A stretch of 12,577 bases of DNA from Nonlabens sp. (lineage in GTDB: Bacteria > Bacteroidota > Bacteroidia > Flavobacteriales > Flavobacteriaceae): assembly GCA_023301395.1 (NCBI GenBank), contig JALZUY010000296.1:1-12577 (forward strand), written 5' to 3'. Below the pieces are notes generated by a model. It saw nothing but the letters and a program-made list of their open reading frames with translations. It searched no databases and was not told the origin of the DNA. The stretch's first letter is position 1; each line of letters starts with the position of its first letter. Below are positions 1 to 6,889 of this stretch, piece after piece. A program made the translations under genes and the position numbers.

Positions 1-68
1 AAAGGCATCAAAGCAGCATCATTACCCATTCCTTCTCCCAAATCCATATTTAAGTCGATGATTCTCAT
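1..68 (-). CDS. pxpA: 5-oxoprolinase subunit A (LamB/YcsF family), N-terminal 22 codons only
   Basis: Reading down the minus strand from the ATG at 68-66, the first 22 codons contain IDLNMDLGEGMGNDAALMP. This is the N-terminal signature of the LamB/YcsF family (usual form DLNxDLGEGfGxxD). PxpA works with PxpB and PxpC in the ATP-dependent cleavage of 5-oxoproline (pyroglutamate) to glutamate in the cytoplasm. The gene runs off the left edge, so the rest of the protein and any pxpB/pxpC cannot be seen. Its ATG overlaps the TGA of the upstream Nramp-like gene in an ATGA junction (positions 68-65), a strong sign of translational coupling. The family call rests on a short but very distinctive stretch. 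Confidence 0.88.
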   Translation of the reverse strand, partial: MRIIDLNMDLGEGMGNDAALMP

Positions 69-1261
69 ACCACTTCAAATACTTTTAAAAATGTTTTGGC
101 TCCTAGAATAATGGCAATGATAATAACAACCAGTGCTATTGCGTTTTGCCAGCTTTGATTCTGATAATTACCGAGCAATTTTTGATTCACCAACCATAAT
201 AATAATATAGCAATTATAGGCAGTAAGAGGCCGTTTGCTATTTGAGCAAACGTAATGATATTCAACGGTTTAAAACCTAAGCTTGAAAACAAAACTCCTA
301 TTAATAAAATACTCATCCACACTGCTCTAAAGGACCAACTTTTCATGGTTCCTTTCCAGCCTAGACAGCCTTTTACCACATAAGCTGCCGCAAGTGGTGC
401 AGTAATAGCACTGGTAATTCCTGCTGCTAGAATACCAATTGAGAACACATATGTAGATGCTTTTCCAAAAATAGGTTCAAGTGCCAATGCAAGGTTTGAA
501 CCACTGCCAAACTTAGTCGCTTGCAATGCCGTTGCTGCAATGATGATACACATAGAAACTAATCCACCTAAAACAACACTGATCACGGTATCTTTTCTCA
601 CCGCATTTAGATCACTGGGCAGTTTCCATTTTTCACTCACTAATGATGCGTGTAAAAAAAGATTATACGGTACTACTGTTGTCCCTATCAAACCAACTAT
701 GGTAAGAATATTACCGCTATTTATTTGTGGTGTAAAAAGTCCTTTGAAAATGTGTCCTACATCTGGACCTATGGCTATTGCTGTTGCTATAAATGATATT
801 CCCATAATGACTACAAGTGTAATCAGTACTTTCTCAAGCACTTTATAATTCCCTATGAATAAGAGACCAAAGGCAATAGCTCCCAAAATAAGCGGGAAAA
901 ACCATTGTTCTCCAAAGATAATTTGAAGTCCTAGAACGCCACCACTTATATTCCCAGCCTCATAAGCAGTGTTTCCTACTGCTATCGCTGCAAGAACTAA
1001 AATTATAAGCACTACCCTTATGAGCTTATTTGATATAGCGCTTCTTAGAATCTCTGGTAACCCTTTACCTGTTACTAGACCTAAACGTGCCGCCATTTCT
1101 TGCAATACAATAGTTGCAAAAACAGATAGTAGCATAGCCCATAAAAGGCTATAACCATAATTTGCTCCAGCAATTGTACAAACGGTAACTGTTCCAGGAC
1201 CTATAAATGCTGCGGCAACTAAGGTTCCTGGCCCTATATTTTTAAAAATCTTACTTAACAT
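65..1261 (-). CDS. Nramp (SLC11)-family transporter with non-canonical substrate motifs
   Basis: This is an integral membrane protein of about 398 residues with roughly 11 hydrophobic segments and clear Nramp family character. I chose the ATG at 1261. The longer frame back to 1318 adds 19 residues that lie wholly inside the upstream gene and do not resemble a family N-terminus, whereas MLSKIFKNIGPGTLVAAAFI is typical. The metal-site motifs are altered. The TM1 motif DPGN reads GPGT (residues 21-24), and the TM6 motif MPHN reads VPYN (197-200), so the Asp, the first Asn, the Met and the His ligands are all replaced. It overlaps the DUF2891 gene upstream by 11 nt and pxpA downstream by 4 nt. 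Family knowledge: B. subtilis has a similar pairing, with ycsG (Nramp-like) beside ycsF (pxpA). My inference is transport connected with 5-oxoproline metabolism, or a non-manganese ion. Calling it MntH would be misleading. Confidence 0.85.
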   Translation of the reverse strand: MLSKIFKNIGPGTLVAAAFIGPGTVTVCTIAGANYGYSLLWAMLLSVFATIVLQEMAARLGLVTGKGLPEILRSAISNKLIRVVLIILVLAAIAVGNTAYEAGNISGGVLGLQIIFGEQWFFPLILGAIAFGLLFIGNYKVLEKVLITLVVIMGISFIATAIAIGPDVGHIFKGLFTPQINSGNILTIVGLIGTTVVPYNLFLHASLVSEKWKLPSDLNAVRKDTVISVVLGGLVSMCIIIAATALQATKFGSGSNLALALEPIFGKASTYVFSIGILAAGITSAITAPLAAAYVVKGCLGWKGTMKSWSFRAVWMSILLIGVLFSSLGFKPLNIITFAQIANGLLLPIIAILLLWLVNQKLLGNYQNQSWQNAIALVVIIIAIILGAKTFLKVFEVV

Positions 1262-2387
1262 TCTCTGCGTTTTGCAAAGCATAAATAGCAAAACTTCCCA
1301 GCCAGTGTCCGCCGGCATAATCGTCTGCGACTAGGTTGGGTAGTGTATTTGTTAGATGCGCATCGGCAGTTTCTTGTAGGGATGCGTATTCTTGAGGATA
1401 CTGACTTATCAAACCATAAAGTACCCAAGCACGACTGAGATTGAGGCCATCAATATGTACTAGTTTCCCATCACTACGGTCTGACACGAGACCTATTTCT
1501 ATATCTAATTGTGCTTTTTGAATTCCTGGTAAAAAGGCCGTTGCCCATTTATGGAAATCGGCTGCTGGTAAAATGCGTCGCATGATATCTAGTTCTTCCA
1601 GGCATGGTGATAAGAAATCATAACCGCTAGGTTCCCATGAAATCGGGCAAGCTTGATCAGTTGCATAAAACTCTTTGGCTTTAGATTCTATGGTGTTTCT
1701 TAATGTTGCTTTATTTGCATGACTTGCATAATCCCAGGCAAATGCCATCCCAAAAGCCGTATTTGAATGCTCGCCTACTCTTATAGCATAATTAAGTTTA
1801 GGTAAATAGGTTGTGTAACGTTCCACGACAACATCAGTAAGTGGTTGTAGTATTTGAGCAAATTCTTGACCTTGCGGATTATCCCATGTATCGAGTTCTT
1901 GCTGCAGTTTAAGCAGCCATGCCCAACCATAAGTACGCTCAAAGGTTTTATTATTTTCGGTATTTAGATAAGCTATTTCAACGGCAATGTTTTTAATAGT
2001 GAGATTGCGCTTGATTTTAGACAGTAATTCTTCTCTTGCTTCTAGTTCTGGAAATTGTTTTAGTAAGGTGACAGCACTCCAGTAACCGTGAACAGCACTG
2101 TGCCAGTCGAAGCACCCGTAAAAAACAGGATGTTGAACCGTAGGACGTTTTTGATCATCTGGACTTGCTGTTACGTGTCCCATTTTATTAGGATATTCTA
2201 CCTCTATACAATGTAATGGTAATTGCGCCAGGTTATTTGCTTGTTGTAAATTGAGTTGCGGCGTTGGGATTTTGTCTACAACCACAAACTCTTGAGTTCT
2301 TGAGTCAATAGTTTCATCTAGACTTTGTTTAGACTCCTTGCAGCTTACAACAGCTAGTAATACAATAACATAAAAAAAACACTTCAT
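1251..2387 (-). CDS. DUF2891 family lipoprotein
   Basis: A 378-residue protein whose first 16 residues form a lipoprotein signal peptide ending in the lipobox VVSC (Cys16), so it should be anchored in a membrane facing the periplasm or cell surface. The body matches the DUF2891 family as I know it. Landmarks are GCFDWHSAVHGYW (residues 91-103), RVGEHSNTAF (203-212), EPSGYDFLSPCLEE (252-265) and GGHWLGSFAIYAL near the C-terminus. The regular helical pattern with conserved Trp, His and Glu suggests an alpha/alpha-toroid-type fold, which is my inference. The biochemical function is unknown. It is the first gene of the Nramp-like/pxpA operon, and its stop codon lies inside the start of the Nramp-like gene, so the three proteins probably act together, with this one on the outside of the membrane. 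Confidence 0.85.
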   Translation of the reverse strand: MKCFFYVIVLLAVVSCKESKQSLDETIDSRTQEFVVVDKIPTPQLNLQQANNLAQLPLHCIEVEYPNKMGHVTASPDDQKRPTVQHPVFYGCFDWHSAVHGYWSAVTLLKQFPELEAREELLSKIKRNLTIKNIAVEIAYLNTENNKTFERTYGWAWLLKLQQELDTWDNPQGQEFAQILQPLTDVVVERYTTYLPKLNYAIRVGEHSNTAFGMAFAWDYASHANKATLRNTIESKAKEFYATDQACPISWEPSGYDFLSPCLEELDIMRRILPAADFHKWATAFLPGIQKAQLDIEIGLVSDRSDGKLVHIDGLNLSRAWVLYGLISQYPQEYASLQETADAHLTNTLPNLVADDYAGGHWLGSFAIYALQNAENVK

Positions 2388-2538
2388 CTTTATTCTCGAT
2401 TAAGAGTTTAAAGATAAAGTATTGGGTTATGATTATTGGGTTTACTTTTTTGTATTTTAATAGGCTTAAGGATAATTATAATTTCAATAAAACACTACGC
2501 CATCTCTTCTACTTGAGAATTGTTATACTAAAGTTACA

Positions 2539-2567
2539 TTGTAATAATTATTAATCAAGTAATTTTA
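2539..2567 (+). promoter_or_regulatory. Candidate promoter for the sterol-desaturase-family gene
   Basis: TTG at 2539-2541, an 18-nt spacer, then TAATTTTA at 2560-2567. This resembles the Bacteroidota -33/-7 consensus (TTTG, about 19 nt, TAnnTTTG) but has A in place of the final G. It lies 25 nt upstream of the ATG at 2593, in the 205-nt divergent gap that separates this gene from the DUF2891 operon. I found no equally good match for the minus-strand operon in this gap. Confidence 0.3.
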
Positions 2568-2592
2568 CAGCTTCAAATACGACTCTCAATCC

Positions 2593-3462
2593 ATGCACGA
2601 TTATCTAGACCTTTTTCTCAAATCATTTGGCGATTACTGGAATTACCTGATTCGTGAAATCTCTATACCTTCATGGACTAATTATTTTTACTGGTTGATA
2701 GGACTTTCCCTTTTAGTATTTACTCTAGAAGTTCTTCTTCCATGGCGCAAGAATCAAAAAATACTTCGCAAAGATTTTTGGTTGGATCTATTTTATATGT
2801 TTTTCAACTTTTTTTTATTCTCTCTTGTCGGTTATAACTCGATATCAAATGTAGGTGTCGCATTATTCAATGATGGATTAAATAGTATAGGAATTGATAA
2901 TCTCGTGGCTATTGAATTGGGAAGTTTACCAGTGTGGAGTCAGTTACTCATCATGTTTGTAATTGCAGATTTTATTCAGTGGAATATACATAGACTATTA
3001 CATCGAGTACCATGGTTATGGGAATTCCATAAAGTTCACCATAGCATTAAAGAAATGGGATTTGCAGCGCAATTCCGTTTTCATTTTATGGAAACGATTT
3101 TTTATAAAACCTTGCAGTATTTACCACTAGCGATGTTAGGCTTTGGAATTGAGCAATTCTTTATTGTTCATATGGTTAGTGTATTTATAGGGCATTTAAA
3201 TCATGCTAATCTCAATTGGGATTATGGCCCTTTTAAATACGTATTGAATAATCCTAAAATGCATTTATGGCATCATGCAAGAGAACTACCTGCTAACCAT
3301 AAATATGGAGTCAACTATGGACTATCATTAAGCTTGTGGGATTACCTTTTTGGCACCGCACACGTACCTTATCACAAAGCAGATTTAGAGCTCGGTTTCC
3401 ATGGTGATGAGGACTATCCAGAGAGTTTCAACAAGCAACTTATTGATCCTTTTAAGAAGTAG
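2593..3462 (+). CDS. Sterol desaturase / fatty acid hydroxylase superfamily protein
   Basis: A 289-residue membrane protein of the di-iron fatty acid hydroxylase superfamily. The hydrophobic segments are at about 31-50, 64-82, 113-130 and 173-200. All the histidine clusters of the family are present: HRLLH (133-137), HKVHH (146-150), HLNH (201-204) and HLWHH (224-228). These residues bind two iron atoms on the cytoplasmic face and carry out O2-dependent hydroxylation or desaturation of a lipid. The start at 2593 gives a normal family length with little leader. The exact substrate (sterol-like lipid, fatty acid or carotenoid) cannot be read from the sequence. It is transcribed alone, divergently from the DUF2891 operon, and ends at a palindromic hairpin at 3472-3497. 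Confidence 0.88.
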   Translation: MHDYLDLFLKSFGDYWNYLIREISIPSWTNYFYWLIGLSLLVFTLEVLLPWRKNQKILRKDFWLDLFYMFFNFFLFSLVGYNSISNVGVALFNDGLNSIGIDNLVAIELGSLPVWSQLLIMFVIADFIQWNIHRLLHRVPWLWEFHKVHHSIKEMGFAAQFRFHFMETIFYKTLQYLPLAMLGFGIEQFFIVHMVSVFIGHLNHANLNWDYGPFKYVLNNPKMHLWHHARELPANHKYGVNYGLSLSLWDYLFGTAHVPYHKADLELGFHGDEDYPESFNKQLIDPFKK

Positions 3463-3471
3463 AGTTTTTGA

Positions 3472-3497
3472 TAATACGCTTCCGCGGAAGGGTATTA
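3472..3497. terminator. Palindromic hairpin between convergent genes, with a CGCGGAAG-type core
   Basis: The inverted repeat has 13-nt arms with a single mismatch (3478/3491) around a perfect 12-nt core CTTCCGCGGAAG (3479-3490). The flanks TAATACG and GGTATTA also pair, apart from the mismatch. It starts 10 nt after the stop of the plus-strand gene, and it overlaps the stop of the broken minus-strand gene. That position fits a bidirectional terminator. There is no clean T-run, so termination efficiency is uncertain. The core resembles the palindrome at 8159-8172, so both may belong to one dispersed flavobacterial repeat family. Confidence 0.5.
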
Positions 3498-4756
3498 ATA
3501 ATGTACTATCATCTCCAGTAAATCATTACTAGACGCACCATATCTTATCTTTGTACTGTTACCAGCTCCATCATAAAACGCTTCTACTTGCACAGTATAA
3601 GTTACTCCTGATGAATTTCCTAAAAGAGGTACATAAATCCAGAAGCGGTAGGTGTAGAGATAGGTGACGAAGAAAACATTTTAGATGTTTGCCCGATGAC
3701 TCTACCATTTACTAATATTCTTATTCCATATTTCCTAGGAATACCATCAGTGATTATTCCACCAACAGAATTAGATACTTCAATAGATGTTTGATGAACT
3801 ACTTCTAATAATGCGTCATCAAACATTTCTTGTGTAGTTGTATAAAGAATTATAGAACCAGTTCCCATAGAAATATTAGAAGCTGAGATAGAAGAAGCTA
3901 AGTAATTAGATTCATACTCAAACTGTGAAATTTGCGTAACGTGAGGAGTTGATTCTAGCTTGAGCTGCCCATCTCTATCCACGTATACTAGAGCCATATC
4001 AAGTCCATTATTATAAGGGTTTGAAACTCCCAGACTTTCAATCATTACATTGCTAGAAGTTCCTTGAATGTGTAAAGTTGATTCAAGAGATGAAGTCGGT
4101 AAAATGGCCATTCTATCTAATCCAGAATCTATAAAGAGTACATCTTTAGATAATCCATTAATGGAAAAATCAATATCATTTTGGCTAGCATTAAAGATAA
4201 TACCTGTTGAATTTGATACATTCAAAAAATCATTACCATTTAAAGCAAATCTTAAATCATCTAATCTTGAATAAAAACAATTATCTAAATTACGCACATT
4301 CCATGCTGGAAGACTAGAATTACCGAGGTTATAACTTTCTAGACGTTGATTAACTGTAATTTCTAAACGAGCAGTGCTGTTTGTACTAATAACAAAAGCT
4401 ACAATATCTGTAGTTCCTAAAAAATTAGTACTAACCACATCATAATCGCCGTATGTTCCCCAAAAAAAGTTGTTGTTCACATGACTCCATCTAGTGCCAT
4501 TCCAGAATGTGAAGCCTTTACCTAATATTGAATTTGAATTAAATAATAATAGTGATTCTGTGTGAGTAACACTTGGCAAGGTAAAATTGTTAAAATCTGT
4601 AACATTTATCCTAGGTAATAGAAGCCCTTTTTCTTAACTAAAAATATCAATTAAAGTTTCGGGTTGAGGTTCAACCGTTCCTACTCCTATTTGGGCTATT
4701 GAAATATAACTTAAAAACAGAAAAAAAATGATGAGGTATTTATTATAAGGTATCAT
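3495..4756 (-). pseudogene. Broken secreted protein gene (paralogue 2 of a tandem pair)
   Basis: Reconstructed reading on the minus strand: an ATG at 4756 starts a 22-residue signal peptide (MIPYNKYLIIFFLFLSYISI, then AQ) followed by IGVGTVEPQPETLIDIFS. It is then stopped by TAA at 4636-4634. The same frame continues as EKGLLLPRINV and stays open to a TAG at 3622-3620. A one-base loss near 3630-3643 moves the real C-terminus into another frame, which reads IYVPLLGNSSGVTYTVQV and so on to LLEMIVHY and a TAA at 3497-3495. Restored, it encodes about 420 residues. The opening AQxGxGT...KGLLLPR...GKGFTFWNG is the usual start of flavobacterial secreted, surface-fibre-like proteins. The C-terminal 110 residues align with the gene just upstream (EVVHQ/EVVYQ, DGIPR/DGRPR, LLEMIVHY/LFKDLVRY). 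The longest intact piece is 3620-4579 plus its upstream in-frame part. Function unknown. Confidence 0.8.
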
Positions 4757-4760
4757 ATTA

Positions 4761-6068
4761 CTAGTATCTAACTAAGTCTTTAAATAAATCATCTCCATTA
4801 CCTCCAAAAGTACATCTTGTAGATGCTGTGTTTCCATACACTTCTCCATAAACAGTAATAGTATGAGAAGTTCCACTTCCTATTGCACTACCTGGTAGCT
4901 CAACATAGCCATTACCATTAAGATAGAAAGGACCATTAACAATTTGAGTTCCTCTGGTACTTCTACTGGTATATGCATCTCCTTTATAAGCTACTTTCTT
5001 TCCATATATTAAAACATATATTCTAAACACTCTAGGTCTACCGTCATAGATAAAATTGTTAGATGTATCTGTAATCGTAACTCCAGCTTGATAAACGACT
5101 TCTACTAGGGCATCCCTTGTTAAAGTAACCATTGTAATATATAAAGGAGTTAACGTTCTAGCACCTGATATGTAATCTACAACTACTGGTGTATTAAGAA
5201 AACTAGTTTCATTCAGTGCTAATTGCGTAATAACGTTTGATCCCACTATACTCAACTCTCCATTTGAGTCTACAAAAACAGGTGTGGACACAACTCCTTT
5301 ATTATTTGAATTATTAGTTGAATTAAGAGCGTCTATGCGCTATAGTACTAGCTGTTCTTCCTAAACATAAAGTAGCTTGAGGATTATTTTGAGAAATCTC
5401 TATACGATTAGCACTTGCATTAACAAATAACATATTAGGTTGTCCTTGCGATGCTATACGAGTATCAACATCTCTGTTATTATTATTAAGGGTTATTTTA
5501 GAATTTGAATTACCGTCAAACTCCATCAAGCTAATTCCTGCCGCACTTATATTTAATTTGTCTGAATCGCTAGAGTAAATACCGGTATCTCTATCATTAC
5601 TAAATGAATATGTAGGATTTTCGGCAGTACCTGGTTGTGTTGCTTGAATTTGGCCATCACTAGTAACTCTTAGAGCTTCATTGCTATTTGTTGCGATTAT
5701 CACATCGTTGTTATCCTTTGTCCCTAGATTGTTTTGCCCAACTCCTGTTCCTGGTACCGTACCGGAATTACCTCCTTTATCCCGATACAAACCTTTATCT
5801 ACAGTAACTCATTCATTTCCAGACTAGTAATGAAAACCTTTCCCAGTGGTAGTATTAGTGTTTAGACTAGTAGACTTTCTGTAGATCCTCCTGTGACAGG
5901 ATTAATTGTTGATAGATTATCGATATCTATACGAGTTATCACTATCCCTTTATCTGTACCTTCAATATCAAGAGCAGCATCTAATGCAGGCGCATCAGTA
6001 TTTATGCCTATTTGCGCAAATGCAAATGGACCTAATAACAATAATATGGTAAGTAAATAATTTTTCAA
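4761..6068 (-). pseudogene. Broken secreted protein gene (paralogue 1 of a tandem pair)
   Basis: The reading frame is recoverable across three fragments. A TTG at 6068 (there is no ATG in frame, and a TGA lies just upstream at 6074-6072) begins a signal peptide ending FAFAQ, followed by IGINTDAPALDAALDIEGTD and TESLLV, then a TAA at 5864-5862. Losing one base there explains the break, because the next frame reads NTNTTTGKGFHY, stop, SGNE, stop, VTVDKGLYRDKGG. The two stops (TAG 5826-5824, TGA 5811-5809) sit where the family has Trp. That frame continues through DRDTGIYSSDSDKLNISAAG, a motif common in tail-fibre-like proteins, to a TAA at 5325-5323. A +1 shift near 5338-5350 then leads into RIDALNSTNNSNNKGVVSTP and a C-terminus ending LFKDLVRY at 4763-4761. 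About 435 residues when restored. The next paralogue starts 4 nt downstream. Secreted; role unknown. Confidence 0.8.
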
Positions 6069-6090
6069 TTTTCAATTCCTTAGAGCGTTG

Positions 6091-6098
6091 CAAAAATA
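6091..6098 (-). promoter_or_regulatory. Candidate -7 element upstream of the broken paralogue pair
   Basis: On the minus strand TATTTTTG (6098-6091) matches the Bacteroidota TAnnTTTG element exactly and lies 23 nt before the TTG start at 6068. An AGGA run (6080-6077) lies between them as a possible ribosome site. No TTTG or TTG occurs at the expected 19-nt distance upstream, so only half of the promoter is recognisable. It may be degenerate, like the genes it served. Confidence 0.3.
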
Positions 6099-6250
6099 TC
6101 AACCTTGCAAGCATATTCATCATTAAAGAACCTTAAAGAAAAGGCGATTCGATAAACTAGTTAAAATAAGGCCTAAAGAGTGTGTTTACAGTAAATGAAA
6201 CAATTAAAACATTGATTCAATGATATTTATATTTGAATTTAAGAGATTTA

Positions 6251-6787
6251 TTATTCTCTATATCGTTTATAAATCTTAAATAGAATCATCAATAGAACAG
6301 CTAGAATAAAGATACCTACTAATCCATAAATCCAATTGACAGCATTTTTAAGAATCACTAAAAAAATAACTGCAAATAGTATAATAGTGGCTCCTTCGTT
6401 GTACAAACGCATTCCGCTTGAAGTCCATTTAATTATATCATTTTCTAATTCTTTAAAGATGAAATGAGTCTTGAGATGATATATAATCAGTAAAACCACA
6501 AAACCTAATTTCACTTGCATCCAAGTAGCCTCTATTATTGATGGATTGATATAAATAAGCAGTAAGGCAAATGTTGTTGCAAGAATTGCACTAGGCCACG
6601 ATATGATATACCATAAACGACTAGTCATTAACTTGAGCTGTTTAAGTAGAATACTCTTAGATGGTTCCTCTTCTTGATGTGCCTCAATTTGATACACAAA
6701 CAATCGCGGTATATAAAAAAGTCCCGCAAACCAAGTTACCACAAAAATGAGATGTAATGATTTTATGTATAAGTAGTAATCTTCCAA
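6251..6787 (-). CDS. hemJ: Protoporphyrinogen IX oxidase, HemJ family
   Basis: A 178-residue membrane protein with four hydrophobic segments (about 7-30, 58-80, 87-105, 130-170). It matches HemJ in its N-terminal IKSLHLIFVVTWFAGLFYIP (His12 is the conserved heme-ligand candidate) and in MRLYNEGATI, equivalent to the family's R-x-x-NE-x-P/T region. HemJ oxidises protoporphyrinogen IX to protoporphyrin IX, the second-last step of heme synthesis, at the cytoplasmic membrane. The start is a TTG (6787-6785) immediately after an in-frame TAA. The first in-frame ATG comes about 50 codons later and would remove the first membrane helix, so TTG is very probably the true start. It lies 102 nt downstream of the SDR gene on the same strand. 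No strong promoter was seen in that gap. Confidence 0.9.
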   Translation of the reverse strand: MEDYYLYIKSLHLIFVVTWFAGLFYIPRLFVYQIEAHQEEEPSKSILLKQLKLMTSRLWYIISWPSAILATTFALLLIYINPSIIEATWMQVKLGFVVLLIIYHLKTHFIFKELENDIIKWTSSGMRLYNEGATIILFAVIFLVILKNAVNWIYGLVGIFILAVLLMILFKIYKRYRE

Positions 6788-6827
6788 TTAATGCGTTTTA
6801 TGAATACTTGTAAAATTATAGAAAAGA

Positions 6828-6842
6828 GTTCAGTTAATGAAC
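6828..6842 (-). terminator. Weak stem-loop between the SDR gene and hemJ
   Basis: On the minus strand GTTCA-TTAAC-TGAAC forms a 5-bp stem with a 5-nt loop, followed by TCTTTTCT. It lies about 50 nt after the SDR stop codon. A further AAAAGAG / CTCTTTT pair could extend it across a bulge. The stem is short and AT-rich, so it may be only an attenuating or processing site. Confidence 0.25.
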
Positions 6843-6889
6843 CGATAGTAGCTGCTCTTTTAAAACTATTGCTAGCTGGGCTTTTCCTT

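Noticed and set aside
540..1154. Plus-strand open frames of 102 and 61 codons opposite the Nramp-like gene
   Set aside because: They are antisense shadows of a well-supported membrane protein gene, with no recognisable domain and no promoter.
1262..1318. A 19-residue longer N-terminus for the Nramp-like protein
   Set aside because: It lies entirely within the DUF2891 coding region and does not match family N-termini; the ATG at 1261 gives the normal beginning.
4068..4274. Plus-strand open frame of 68 codons inside paralogue 2
   Set aside because: Antisense to a frame with clear homology to its tandem copy; no family match.
3495..6068. Phage tail-fibre region or prophage remnant
   Set aside because: The DTGIYSSDSDKL-type motif occurs in tail fibres, but both genes have signal peptides typical of flavobacterial secreted proteins and no other phage gene is present.
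6227..6234. TATATTTG on the plus strand as a promoter
   Set aside because: No partner element at the right spacing and no plus-strand gene downstream; it lies near the end of hemJ.
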